The notes under the pieces were generated by a model. That model saw nothing but the letters and a program-made list of their open reading frames with translations. It ran no database searches and was not told the DNA's origin. The position numbers and the translations under genes were made by a program. From Tubulanus polymorphus (Eukaryota > Nemertea > Palaeonemertea > Tubulaniformes > Tubulanidae): a stretch of DNA of 64,000 bases. Numbering within the stretch: position 1 is the first letter of the stretch; the number at the start of each line of letters is the position of its first letter. This document shows, in pieces, positions 47,401-61,300 of the stretch. The stretch spans positions 6,510,501 through 6,574,500 of the forward strand of contig NC_134035.1 of NCBI RefSeq assembly GCF_964204645.1, written 5' to 3'.

Positions 47401-50400
47401 GGTTTTTCGCCTGCGACAATTCACCATTTTGGTTTTATCGCCTGGACAATTCACCATTTTGGTTTTGTCGCCCGCGACAATTCATTATTTTGGTTTTGTC
47501 GCTCCCACAATTCTTTTTTAGGTTTTGTCGCCCGCGACAATTCAATATTTTGGTTTTGTCGCCCGCGACAATTCATTATTTTGGTTTAATCGCCCGCGAC
47601 AATTCATTATTTTTAGTTTTATCGCCCGCGATAATTCATTATTTTGGTTTTATCGCCCGCGACAATTCATTATTTTGGTTTTGTCGCCTCGACAATTCAT
47701 TATTTTTAGTTTTATCGCCCGCGATAATTCATTATTTTGGTTTTATCGCCCGCGACAATTCATTATTTTGGTTTTGTCACCCGCGACAATTCATTATTTT
47801 GGTTTTGTCGCGCGAGACAATTCATTATTTTAGTTTTATCGCCCGTGACAATTCATTATTTTGGTTTTATCACCGGCGACAATTCTTTATTTTGGTTTTG
47901 TCGCCTGGACAATTCACCATTTTGGTTTTGTCGCCCGAGACAATTCATTATTTTAGGTTTATCGCCCGTGACAATTCATTATTTTGGTTTTATCGCCGGA
48001 GACAATTCATTATTTTGGTTTTGTCGCCTGGACAATTCACCATTTTGGTTTTGTCGCCCGCGACAATTCATTATTTTGGTTTTGTCGCCCGCGACAATTC
48101 ATTATTTTGGTTTTGTCGCCCGAGACAATTCATTATTTTAGGTTTATCGCCTGTGACAATTCATTATTTTGATTTTATCGCCGGCGACAATTCATTATTT
48201 TGGTTTTGTCGCCTGGACAATTCACCATTTTGGTTTTGTCGCCCGCGACAATTCATTATTTTGGTTTTGTCGCGCCGACAATTCTTTTTTTGGTTTTGTC
48301 GCCCGCGACAATTCATTATTTTGGTTTTGTCACCCGCGATAATTCATTATTTTGGTTTTATCGCCCACGACAATTCATTACTTTGGTTTTATCTCCAACG
48401 ACAATTCATTAATTTGGTTTTGTCGCCCGCGACAATTCATTAGTTTGGTTTTGTCACCTGCGATAATTCATTATTTTGGTTTTGTCACCTGCGATAATTC
48501 ATTATTTTGGTTTTATCGCCCGCGACAATTCATTATTTCGGTTTTATCGCCCGTGACAATTCATTATTTTGGTTTTATCGCCGGCGACAATTCATTATTT
48601 TGGTTTTATCGCCGGCGACAATTCATTATTTTGGTTTTGTCGCCTGGACAATTCACCATTTTGGTTTTGTCGCCGGCGACAATTCATTATTTTGGTTTTG
48701 TCGCCCGCGACAATTCATTAGTTTGGTTTTGTCACCCGCGACAATTCATTATTTTGGTTTTGTCGCGCCGACAATTCTTTTTTTGGTTTTGTCGCCCGCG
48801 ACAATTCATTAGTTTGGTTTTGTCACCCGCGATAATTCATTATTTTGGTTTTATCGCCCACGACAATTCATTACTTTGGTTTTATCTCCAACGACGATTC
48901 ATTAATTTGGTTTTGTCGCCCGCGACAATTCATTAGTTTGGTTTTGTCACCCGCGATAATTCATTATTTTGGTTTTATCGCCCGCGACAATTCATTATTT
49001 TGGTTTTATCGCCCGTGACAATTCATTATTTTGGTTTGATCGCCGGCGACAATTCATTATTTAGGTTTTGTCGCCTGGACAATTCACCATTTTGGTTTTG
49101 TCGCCCGCGACAATTCATGATTTTGGTTTTTGTCGTCCGAGACAATTCATTATTTTAGGTTTATCGCCCGTGACAATTCATTATTTTGGTTTTATCGCCG
49201 GCGACAATTCATTATTTTGGTTTTGTCGCCTGGACAATTCACCATTTTGGTTTTGTCGCCCGCGACAATTCATTATTTTGGTTTTGTCGCGCCGACAATT
49301 CTTTTTTTGGTTTTGTCGCCCGCGACAATTCATTAGTTTGGTTTTGTCACCCGCGATAATTCATTATTTTGGTTTTATCGCCCACGACAATTCATTACTT
49401 TGGTTTTATCTCCAACGACAATTCATTAATTTGGTTTTGTCGCCCGCGACAATTCATTAGTTTGGTTTTGTCACCTGCGATAATTCATTATTTTGGTTTT
49501 GTCACCTGCGATAATTCATTATTTTGGTTTTATCGCCCGCGACAATTCATTATTTTGGTTTTATGGCCCGTGACAATTCATTATTTTGGTTTTATCGCCG
49601 GCGACAATTCATTATTTTGGTTTTGTCGCCTGGACAATTCACCATTTTGGTTTTGTCGCCGGCGACAATTCATTATTTTGGTTTTGTCGCACCGACAATT
49701 CTTTTTTTGGTTTTGTCGCCCGCGACAATTCATTAGTTTGGTTTTGTCACCCGCGACAATTCATTATTTTGGTTTTATCGCCCGCGACAATTCAATATTT
49801 TGTTTTTATCGTCCACGACAATTCATTATTTTGGTTTTGTCGCCCGAGACAATTCATTATTTTGGTTTTATCGCCCGCGATAATTCATTATTTTGGTTTT
49901 GTCGCCCGCGACAATTCATTATTACGGTTTTATCGCCCGCGACAATTCATTATTACGGTTTTGTCGCCCGCGACAATTCATTATTTTGGTTTTATCGCCC
50001 GTGACAATTCATTATTTTTAGTTTTATCGCCTTCGACAATTCATTATTTTGGTTTTGTCGCGCCGACAATTCTTTTTTTGGTTTTGTCGCCCGCGACAAT
50101 TCATTAGTTTGGTTTTGTTACCCGCGATAATTCATTATTTTGGTTTTATCGCCCACGACAATTCATTACTTTGGTTTTATCTCCAACGACGATTCATTAA
50201 TTTGGTTTTGTCGCCCGCGACAATTCATTAGTTTGGTTTTGTCACCTGCGATAATTCATTATTTTGGTTTTATCGCCCGCGACAATTCATTATTTTGGTT
50301 TTATCGCCCGTGACAATTCATTATTTTGGTTTGATCGCCGGCGACAATTCATTATTTTGGTTTTGTCGCCTGGACAATTCACCATTTTGGTTTTGTCGCC

Positions 50401-50526
50401 GGCGACAATTCATTATTTTGGTTTTGTCGCCCGCGACAATTCATTAGTTTGGTTTTATCGCCCACGACAATTCTTTACTTTGGTTTTATCTCCAGCGACA
50501 ATTCATTATTTTTGTTTTGTCGCCCG
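35444..50526 (+). repeat. 31-bp satellite, array 2 segment 5 (15.1 kb)
   Basis: The longest uninterrupted stretch. To about 39.0 kb it copies 21.9-25.5 kb; about 41.6-43.8 kb copies 26.0-28.1 kb at an offset of 15,649 bp; about 44.6-45.2 kb copies 28.6-29.3 kb at 15,960 bp; about 46.06-47.6 kb copies 30.5-32.05 kb. The growing and shrinking offsets show insertions and deletions of whole monomers between long copies. Confidence 0.97.
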
Positions 50527-51018
50527 AAAAAAATTTTGAAGACGCTTTGATCAATTACCTTGATCTTTCGTTTATATTTGAATCAGGGCCCATCAGCATA
50601 ACAAAATTGGGTCGATCTGACTCAAGATGGCCGTCCTATGACCTTTTTAGTGCCCAAAAATGTCAATTTTGGCCAGAATTCTAGGTCCTGTAGCTTCCTA
50701 CTGGTTTGCCATTTCTCATTGCAATTGCTGATGGATATTCTTTAGAGAGGGATGTTTTATACCTGGGACAGGTATTTTTGATCAGCCAATTATGACGCAA
50801 TTGGCGGCCATCTTGGTGTCATCAGTACTCATTCGTAGGTGGGAAAAAGGATTAATTGATACCTAAGCATATTGTGTTGAATAATACAATAACATAGTAT
50901 CGCTATATTATATTTGTAGGAAGGCATATTTTGTTACCATGATCAATGGCAAAGTTGTAGTTCATGACATCGTCTATGATTGTGGTGAGTTTTGAAGGAC
51001 ATTAGTTATTCCATATAG
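50527..51018 (+). mobile_element. Non-satellite island B, copy 3
   Basis: Third copy with the same breakpoints as 21452-21944. Differences noted by eye are one A fewer in ACAAAATTGGG and GCCGTCC in place of GCCGCCC. It marks a third, partial macro-unit. Confidence 0.82.
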
Positions 51019-51346
51019 TCGCCTGGACAATTCACCATTTTGGTTTTGTCGCCCGCGACAATTCATTATTTTGGTTTTGTCGCCCGCGACAATTCATTAT
51101 TTTGGTTTTGTCGCCCGAGACAATTCATTATTTTAGGTTTATCGCCCGTGACAATTCATTATTTTGGTTTTGTCGCCCGCGACAATTCATTATTTTGGTT
51201 TTGTCGCCCGAGACAATTCATTATTTTAGGTTTATCGCCCGTGACAATTCATTATTTTGGTTTTGTCGCCCGCGACAATTCATTATTTTGGTTTTGTCGC
51301 GCGAGACAATTCATTATTTTAGTTTTATCGCCCGTGACAATTCATT
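51019..51346 (+). repeat. 31-bp satellite, array 2 segment 6
   Basis: About ten monomers of the TTTTGTCGCC and TTTAGGTTTATCGCC types between island B copy 3 and the retrotransposon fragment. The last monomer is cut after ACAATTCATT. Confidence 0.95.
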
Positions 51347-52396
51347 CGTGACGGCGGCTTGATGTGATGTTACTCAGATTTGAGTCACCAATCACCAGAA
51401 TGGGTCGCCGGGTTGGTGGCAGACTCCAATCCTGTTTCTTCCGACCCGTATTCGGATGACGGCGAACTTCCTGGGGCGCCATCGGTCTCGGTGTTGGCGT
51501 CGGACTTCGCGCTGGCAGTAGGCGCCCTGGTGACCTGTAATGAGACGGAGAGCTGGAAAGAGAAGAAGAGAGAGACGGCGTCGGACTGCTGGTTGGTGCG
51601 GTCGGCGTTCTCTGCGGCGGCGGCGTCGGGTTTCGAGGCGGCGGCGTCGGACTTCTCGGTGGCGTCGGACTTCTTGGTGGCGGCGGCGGCGTCGGCATCG
51701 GATTTCTCGGTGGTGGCGCCATTCTGGTTGGTGGCGTCCTGGTGACATCCGCGTAGCTTCTCGGTGACCTGGAATCAGAAAAAGAAGGAGGCGCTGTGGG
51801 CGCGGCGGGCGCGGCTGCGGTTGGTGCAGGCGTCCTCGGCGTCGTGGGCTTTCGAATCTTCCGGCTCGGTCTCGGCGGCGGACGAATCTTCGGCTCCGTG
51901 GGTGCCTCCTGGTGGTGTGACCTGAAATGAGAAGGGGAAGAAGGTGGGTTAGATAGGACATTTCTGAGTTTGTCAGACAGAGCCTGACCGCGGAATTTCG
52001 ACCGCAAATCCAGCGCGATGTTGAAAAGCCGGATCGTTCCGGGGCTCAGACGGGAGCCGAAATTCCTCCGGGCCCATGTCAGGGCGACATCCTGTGCTGA
52101 TAGACAGTCCGGCAGAGGATCACCCATTAGCTCAACAAATGTGGCAGCGTAATGGATGGTCAGCTCTTTCGAAACTGTCTCCATCCAGACGTCCGCGGCA
52201 GCGTGCAGCTGCACCGTTACTGCTTCGGTGCAAGCCGCCGGCCGCAGGAACATCTTCAGATGGTCCTTCTTCCTCCGAATCGCTTTCGGACCAGAGCTCA
52301 ACTGGGCAAGGTGGTGCGCCACTTGAAGAGCTCGATAGTAATTTTTCGGCGACATCCCGGGTTGCTGGTGTCGCTCAGGGCGTCCTCCGCCCTTGC
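51347..52396 (-). pseudogene. Retrotransposon ORF1/gag-like fragment with GDSN motif
   Basis: A GC-rich 1.05-kb island set in satellite. The reverse strand is open across the whole island (about 350 codons), and the frame even runs on into satellite at both ends. Order: an N-terminal, probably helical domain (about residues 20-165 of the 368-codon frame, with ALTWARRNFGSRLSPGTI), a long Pro/Ser/Thr/Arg-rich linker (about 175-330), then RRPILVIGDSNLSNI. GDSN after a beta-strand-like ILVI is the nucleophile block that opens SGNH/GDSL hydrolase domains, found after gag-like ORF1 regions of some LINEs. The sequence is cut 5 codons later by satellite, so the remaining esterase blocks are gone. The uninterrupted frame suggests recent capture. 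Reverse-strand tracts ending CAG/GTCAC at about 51,539, 51,771 and 51,918 look like splice acceptors but encode in-frame SxxRS-type repeats. Confidence 0.7.
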
Positions 52397-55300
52397 TGGT
52401 TTTGTCGCCCACGACAATTCTTGTTTTTGGTTTTGTCGCCCGCGACAATTCATTATTTTGGTTTTATCGCCCGCGACAATTCAATATTTTGTTTTTATCG
52501 TCCGCGACAATTCATTATTTTGGTTTTGTCGCCCGAGACAATTCATTATTTTGGTTTTGTCGCCTGAGAAAATTCATTATTTTTGTTTTATCGCCCGCGA
52601 CAATTCATTATTTTGGTTTTGTCGCCCGCGACAATTCATTATTACGGTTTTGTCGCCCGCGACAATTCATTATTTTGGTTTTATCGCCAGCGACAATTCA
52701 ATATTTTGGTTTTGTCGCCCGCGACTATTCAATATTTTGGATTTGTCGCCCGCGACAATTCATTATTTTTAGTTTTATCGCCTTCGACAATTCATTATTT
52801 TGGTTTTGTCGCGCCGACAATTCTTTTTTTTGGTTTTGTCGCCCGCGACAATTCATTAGTTTGGTTTTGTCACCCGCGATAATTCATTATTTTGGTTTTA
52901 TCTCCAGCGACAATTCATTAATTTGGTTTTGTCGCCCGCGACAATTCATTAGTTTGGTTTTGTCGCCCGCGACAATCAATATTTTGGTTTTATCGCACAC
53001 GACAATTCATTACTTTGGTTTTATCTCCAACGACAATTCATTAATTTGTTTTTGTCGCCTCGACAATTTTTTTTTTGGTTTTGTCGCCCGCGACAATTCA
53101 TTAGTTTGGTTTTGTTGCCCGCGACAATTCAATATTTTGGTTTTGTCGCCCGCGACAATTCAATATTTTGGTTTTATCGCCCGCGACAATTCAATATTTT
53201 GGTTTTATCGCCCGCGACAATTCAATATTTTGGTTTTATCGCTCGCGACAATTCATTATTTTGGTTTTGTCGCCCGCGACGATTCATTATTACGGTTTTG
53301 TCGCCCGCGACAATTCATTATTTTGGTTTTGTCGCCCACGACAATTCTTGTTTTTGGTTTTGTCGCCCGCGACAATTCATTATTTTGGTTTTATCGCCCG
53401 CGACAATTCAATATTTTGTTTTTATCGTCCGCGACAATTCATTATTTTGGTTTTGTCGCCCGAGACAATTCATTATTTTGGTTTTATCGCCCGCGATAAT
53501 TCATTATTTTGGTTTTGTCGCCTGAGAAAATTCATTATTTTTGTTTTATCGCCCGCGACAATTCATTATTTTGGTTTTGTCGCCCGCGACAATTCATTAT
53601 TACGGTTTTGTCGCTCGCGACAATTCATTATTTTGGTTTTATCGCCAGCGACAATTCAATATTTTGGTTTTGTCGCCCGCGACTATTCAATATTTTGGAT
53701 TTGTCGCCCGCGACAATTCATTATTTTTAGTTTTATCGCCTTCGACAATTCATTATTTTGGTTTTGTCGCGCCGACAATTCTTTTTTTGGTTTTGTCGCC
53801 CGCGACAATTCATTAGTTTGGTTTTGTCACCCGCGATAATTCATTATTTTGGTTTTATCTCCAGCGACAATTCATTAATTTGGTTTTGTCGCCCGCGACA
53901 TTTCAAGATTTTGGTTTTGTCGCCCGTGACAATTCATTATTTTGGTTTTATCGCCGGCGATAATTCATTATTTTGGTTTTGTCGCCTGGACAATTCACCA
54001 TTTTGGTTTTGTCGCCCGCGACAACTCATTATTTTGGTTATGTCGCCCCGACAATTCTTTTTTTGGTTTTGTCGCCCGCGACAATTCATTAGTTTGGTTT
54101 TGTCGCCCGCGACAATCAATATTTTGGTTTTATCGCCCGCGACAATTCATTACTTTGGTTTTATCTCCAGCGACAATTCATTATTTTGGTTTTGGCGCCC
54201 GCGACAATTCATTAGTTTGGTTTTGTCGCCCGCGACAATCAATATTTTGGTTTTATCGCCCGCGACAATTCAATATTTTGGTTTTATCGCCCGCGAAAAT
54301 TCATTATTACGGTTTTATCGCTCGCGACAATTCATTATTTTGGTTTTGTCGCCGGCGACAATTCATTATTACGGTTTTGTCGCCCGCGACAATTCATTAT
54401 TACGGTTTTGTCTCCCGGGACAATTCATTATTTTTAGTTTTATCGCCCGCAACAATTCATTATTTTGGTTTTGTCGCGCCGACAATTCTTTTTTTGGTTT
54501 TGTCGCCCGCGACAATTCAAGATTTTGGTTTTGTCGCCCGTGACAATTCATTATTTTGGTTTTGTCGCCCGCGACAATTCATTAGTTTGGTTTTGTCACC
54601 CGCGATAATTCATTATTTTGGTATTATCGCCCGCGACAATTCTTTATTTTGGTTTTGTCGCCCGCGACAATTCATTATTTTGGTTTTATCGCCCGCGACA
54701 ATTCAATATTTTGTTTTTATCGTCCGCGACAATTCATTATTATGGTTTTGTCGCCCGAGACAATTCATTATTTTCGTTTTATCGTCCGCGACAATTCAAT
54801 ATTTTGGTTTTATCGCCCGCGACAATTCATTATTTTGGTTTTGTCGCGCCGACAATTCTTTTTTTGGTTTTGTCGCCCGCGATAATTCATTAGTTTGGTT
54901 TTGTCACCCGCGATAATTCATTATTTTGGTTTTATCGCCCGCGACAATTCATTATTTTGGTTTTGTCGCGCCGACAATTCTTTTTTTTTGGTTTTGTCGC
55001 CCGCGACAATTCAAGATTTTAGTTTTGTCGCCCGTGACAATTCATTATTTTGGTTTTATCGCCGGCGATAATTCATTATTTTGGTTTTGTCGCCTGGACA
55101 ATTCACCATTTTGGTTTTGTCGCCCGCGACAATTCATTATTTTGGTTATGTCGCCCCGACAATTCTTTTTTTGGTTTTGTCGCCCGCGACAATTCATTAG
55201 TTTGGTTTTGTCGCCCGCGACAATCAATATTTTGGTTTTATCGCCCACGACAATTCATTACTTTGGTTTTATCTCCAGCGACAATTCATTATTTTGGTTT

Positions 55301-58300
55301 TGTCGCCTCGACAATTCTTTTTTTGGTTTTGTCGCCCGCGACCACAATTCATTAGTTTGGTTTTGTCGCCCGCGACATTTCAAGATTTTGGTTTTGTCGC
55401 CCGTGACAATTCATTATTTTGGTTTTATCGCCGGCGATAATTCATTATTTTGGTTTTGTCGCCTGGACAATTCACCATTTTGGTTTTGTCGCCCGCGACA
55501 ATTCATTATTTTGGTTATGTCGCCCCGACAATTCTTTTTTTGGTTTTGTCGCCCGCGACAATTCATTAGTTTGGTTTTGTCGCCCGCGACAATCAATATT
55601 TTGGTTTTATCGCCCACGACAATTCATTACTTTGGTTTTATCTCCAGCGACAATTCATTATTTTGGTGTTGGCGCCCGCGACAATTCATTAGTTTGGTTT
55701 TGTCGCCCGCGACAATCAATATTTTGGTTTTATCGCCCGCGACAATTCAATATTTTGGTTTTATCGCCCGCGAAAATTCATTATTACGGTTTTATCGCTC
55801 GCGACAATTCATTATTTTGGTTTTGTCGCCCGCGACAATTCATTATTACGGTTTTGTCGCCCGCGACAATTCATTATTACGGTTTTGTCTCCCGGGACAA
55901 TTCATTATTTTTAGTTTTATCGCCCGCAACAATTCATTATTTTGGTTTTGTCGCGCCGACAATTCTTTTTTTGGTTTTGTCGCCCGCGACAATTCATTAG
56001 TTTGGTTTTGTCACCCGCGATAATTCATTATTTTGGTTTTATCGCCCGCGACAATTCTTTATTTTGGTTTTGTCGCCCGCGACAATTCATTATTTTGGTT
56101 TTATCGCCCGCGACAATTCAATATTTTGTTTTTATCGTCCGCGACAATTCATTATTTTGGTTTTGTCGCCCGAGACAATTCATTATTTTCGTTTTATCGT
56201 CCGCGACAATTCAATATTTTGGTTTTATCGCCCGCGACAATTCATTATTTTGGTTTTGTCGCGCCGACAATTCTTTTTTTGGTTTTGTCGCCCGCGATAA
56301 TTCATTAGTTTGGTTTTGTCACCCGCGATAATTCATTATTTTGGTTTTATCGCCCGCGACAATTCATTATTTTGGTTTTGTCGCGCCGACAATTCTTTTT
56401 TTTTGGTTTTGTCGCCCGCGACAATTCAAGATTTTAGTTTTGTCGCCCGTGACAATTCATTATTTTGGTTTTATCGCCGGCGATAATTCATTATTTTGGT
56501 TTTGTCGCCTGGACAATTCACCATTTTGGTTTTGTCGCCCGCGACAATTCATTATTTTGGTTATGTCGCCCCGACAATTCTTTTTTTGGTTTTGTCGCCC
56601 GCGACAATTCATTAGTTTGGTTTTGTCGCCCGCGACAATCAATATTTTGGTTTTATCGCCCACGACAATTCATTACTTTGGTTTTATCTCCAGCGACAAT
56701 TCATTATTTTGGTTTTGGCACCCGCGACAATTCATTAGTTTGGTTTTGTCGCCCGCGACAATCAATATTTTGGTTTTATCGCCCACGTCAATTCATTACT
56801 TTGGTTTTATCTCCACAGACAATTCATTAATTTGTTTTTGTCGCCTCGACAATTCTTTTTTTGGTTTTGTCGCCCGCGACAATTCATTAGTTTGGTTTTG
56901 TCGCCCGCGACAATTCAATATTTTGGTTTTGTCGCCAGCGACAATTCAATATTTTGGTTTTATCGCCCGCGACAATTCATTATTACGGTTTTATCGCTCG
57001 CGACAATTCATTATTTTGGTTTTGTCGCCCGCGACAATTCATTATTACGGTTTTGTCGTCCGCGACAATTCATTATTACGGTTTTGTCTCCCGGGACAAT
57101 TCATTATTTTTAGTTTTATCGCCCGCAACAATTCATTATTTTGGTTTTGTCGCGCCGACAATTCTTTTTTTGGTTTTGTCGCCCGCGACAATTCATTAGT
57201 TTGGTTTTGTCACCCGCGATAATTCATTATTTTGGTTTTATCGCCCGCGACAATTCTTTATTTTGGTTTTGTCGCCCGCGACAATTCATTATTTTGGTTT
57301 TATCGCCCGCGACAATTCAATATTTTGTTTTTATCGTCCGCGACAATTCATTATTTTGGTTTTGTCGCCCGAGACAATTCATTATTTTGGTTATGTCGCC
57401 CCGACAATTCTTTTTTTGGTTTTGTCGCCCGCGACAATTCATTAGTTTGGTTTTGTCGCCCGCGACAATCAATATTTTGGTTTTATCGCCCACGACATTT
57501 CATTACTTTGGTTTTATCTCCAGCGACAATTCATTATTTTGGTTTTGGCACCCGCGACAATTCATTAGTTTGGTTTTGTCGCCCGCGACAATCAATATTT
57601 TGGTTTTATCGCCCACGTCAATTCATTACTTTGGTTTTATCTCCACAGACAATTCATTAATTTGTTTTTGTCGCCTCGACAATTCTTTTTTTGGTTTTGT
57701 CGCCCGCGACAATTCATTAGTTTGGTTTTGTCGCCCGCGACAATTCAATATTTTGGTTTTGTCGCCCGCGACAATTCAATATTTTGGTTTTATCGCCCGC
57801 GACAATTCATTATTACGGTTTTATCGCTCGCGACAATTCATTATTTTGGTTTTGTCGCCCGCGACAATTCATTATTACAGTTTTGTCGCCCGCGACAATT
57901 CATTATTACGGTTTTGTCTCCCGGGACAATTCATTATTTTTAGTTTTATCGCCTGCAACAATTCATTATTTTGGTTTTGTCGCGCCGACAATTCTTTTTT
58001 TGGTTTTGTCGCCCGCGACAATTCATTAGTTTGGTTTTGTCACACGCGATAATTCATTATTTTGGTTTTATCGCCCGCGACAATTCTTTATTTTGGTTTT
58101 GTCGCCCGCGATAATTCATTATTTTGGTTTTATCGCCCGCGACAATTCAATATTTTGTTTTTATCGTCCGCGACAATTCATTATTTTGGTTTTGTCGCCC
58201 GAGACAATTCATTATTTTGGTTTTATCGTCCGCGACAATTCAATATTTTGGTTTTATCGCCCGCGACAATTCATTATTTTGGTTTTGTCGCGCCGACAAT

Positions 58301-61300
58301 TCTTTTTTTGGTTTTGTCGCCCGCGACAATTCATTAGTTTGGTTTTGTCACCCGCGATAATTCATTATTTTGGTTTTATCGCCCGCGACAATTCATTATT
58401 TTGGTTTTATCTCCAGCGACAATTCATTATTTTGGTTTTGTCGCCCACGACAATTCTTTTTTTGGTTTTGTCGCCCGCGACAATTCATTATTTTGGTTTT
58501 GTCGCCTGAGAAAATTCATTATTTTTGTTTTATCGCCCGCGACAATTCATTAGTACGGTTTTATCGCCCGCGACAATTCATTATTTTGGTTTTATCGCCC
58601 GCGATAATTCATTATTTTGGTTTTGTCGCCTGAGAAAATTCATTATTTTTGTTGTATCGCCCGCGACAATTCATTATTACGGTTTTATCGCCCGCGACAA
58701 TTCATTATTTTGGTTTTATCGCCCGCGACAATTCAATATTTTGGTTTTGTCGCCCGCGACTATTCAATATTTTGGTTTTGTCGCCCGCGAATATTCATTA
58801 TTTTCAGTTTTATCGCCTTCGACAATTCATTATTTTGGTTTTGTCGCGCTGACAATTCTTTTTTTGGTTTTGTCGCCCGCGACAATTCAAGATTTTGGTT
58901 TTGTCGCCCGTGACAATTCATTATTTTGGTTTTATCGCCGGCGATAATTCATTATTTTGGTTTTGTCGCCTGGACAATTCACCATTTTGGTTTTGTCGCC
59001 CGCGACAATTCATTATTTTGGTTATGTCGCCCCGACAATTCTTTTTTTGGTTTTGTCGCCCGCGACAATTCATTAGTTTGGTTTTGTCGCCCGCGACAAT
59101 CAATATTTTGGTTTTATCGCCCACGACAATTCATTACTTTGGTTTTATCTCCAGCGACAATTCATTATTTTGGTTTTGTCGCCCACGACAATTCAATATT
59201 TTGGTTTTGTCGCCCGCGACTATTCAATATTTTGGTTTTGTCGCCTGCGACAATTCATTATTTTGGTTTTGTCGCGCCGACAATTCTTTTTTTTGGTTTT
59301 GTCGCCCGCGACAATTCAAGATTTTGGTTTTGTCGCCCGTGACAATTCATTATTTTGGTTTTATCGCCGGCGATAATTCATTATTTTGGTTTTGTCGCCT
59401 GGACAATTCATTATTTTGGTTATGTCGCCCCGACAATTCTTTTTTTGGTTTTGTCGCCCGAGACAATTCATTATTATAGTTTTATCGCCCGCGACAATTC
59501 ATTATTTTGGTTTTGTCGCCCGAGACAATTCATTATTTTAGTTTTATCGCCCGTGACAATTCATTATTTTTTTTTTATCGCCGGCGACAATTCATTATTT
59601 TGGTTTTGTCGCCTGGACAATTCACCATTTTGGTTTTGTCGCCCGCGACAATTCATTATTTTGGCTTTGTCGCCCCGACAATTCTTTTTTTGGTTTTGTC
59701 GCCCGCGACAATTCATTAGTTTGGTTTTATCTCCAGCGACAATTCATTATTTTGGTTTTGTCGCCCGCGACAATTCTTGTTTTTGGCTTTGTCGCCCGCG
59801 ACAATTCATTATTTTGGTTTTATCGCCCGCGATAATTCATTATTTTGGTTTTGTCGCCTGAGAAAATTCATTATTTTTGTTGTATCGCCCGCGACAATTC
59901 ATTATTACGGTTTTATCGCCCGCGACAATTCAATATTTTGGTTTTGTCGCCCGCGACTATTCAATATTTTGGTTTTGTCGCCCGCGACAATTCATTATTT
60001 TCAGTTTTATCGCCTTCGACAATTCATTATTTTGGTTTTGTCGCACCGACAATTCTTTTTTTTTGGTTTTGTCGCCCGCGACAATTCAAGATTTTGGTTT
60101 TGTCGCCCGTGACAATTCATTATTTTGGTTTTATCGCCGGCGATAATTCATTATTTTGGTTTTGTCGCCTGGACAATTCACCATTTTGGTTTTGTCGCCC
60201 GCGACAATTCATTATTTTGGTTATGTCGCCCCGACAATTCTTTTTTTGGTTTTGTCGCCCGCGACAATTCATTAGTTTGGTTTTGTCGCCCGCGACAATC
60301 AATATTTTGGTTTTATCGCCCACGACAATTCATTACTTTGGTTTTATCTCCAGCGACAATTCATTATTTTGGTTTTGTCCCCCACGACAATTCATTAGTT
60401 TGGTTTTGTCGCCCGCGACAATCAATATTTTGGTTTTATCGCACACGACAATTCATTACTTTGGTTTTATCTCCAACGACAATTCATTAATTTGTTTTTG
60501 TCGCCTCGACAATTTTTTTTTTGGTTTTGTCGCCCGCGACAATTCATTAGTTTGGTTTTGTCGCCCGCGACAATTCAATATTTTGGTTTTGTCGCCCGCG
60601 ACAATTCAATATTTTGGTTTTATCGCCCGCGACAATTCAATATTTTGGTTTTATCGCCCGCGACAATTCAATATTTTGGTTTTATCGCTCGCGACAATTC
60701 AATATTTTGTTTTTATCGTCCGCGACAATTCATTATTTTGGTTTTGTCGCCCGAGACAATTCATTATTTTGGTTTTATCGCCCGCGATAATTCATTATTT
60801 TGGTTTTGTCGCCTGAGAAAATTCATTATTTTTGTTTTATCGCCCGCGACAATTCATTATTTTGGTTTTGTCGCCCGCGACAATTCATTATTACGGTTTT
60901 GTCGCCCGCGACAATTCATTATTTTGGTTTTATCGCCCGCGACAATTCAATATTTTGGTTTTGTCGCCCGCGACTATTCAATATTTTGGATTTGTCGCCC
61001 GCGACAATTCATTATTTTTAGTTTTATCGCCTTCGACAATTCATTATTTTGGTTTTGTCGCGCCGACAATTCTTTTTTTGGTTTTGTCGCCCGCGACAAT
61101 TCATTAGTTTGGTTATGTCGCCCCGACAATTCTTTTTTTGGTTTTGTCGCCCGCGACAATTCATTAGTTTGGTTTTGTCGCCCGCGACAATCAATATTTT
61201 GGTTTTATCGCCCACGACATTTCATTACTTTGGTTTTATCTCCAGCGACAATTCATTATTTTGGTTTTGGCACCCGCGACAATTCATTAGTTTGGTTTTG

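Noticed and set aside
51380-51745. Forward and second reverse ORFs overlapping the retrotransposon fragment (51380-51745, 51392-51961, 51540-51767)
   Set aside because: Low-complexity shadows of the GC-rich proline-rich linker; only the 368-codon reverse frame has a recognisable domain order.
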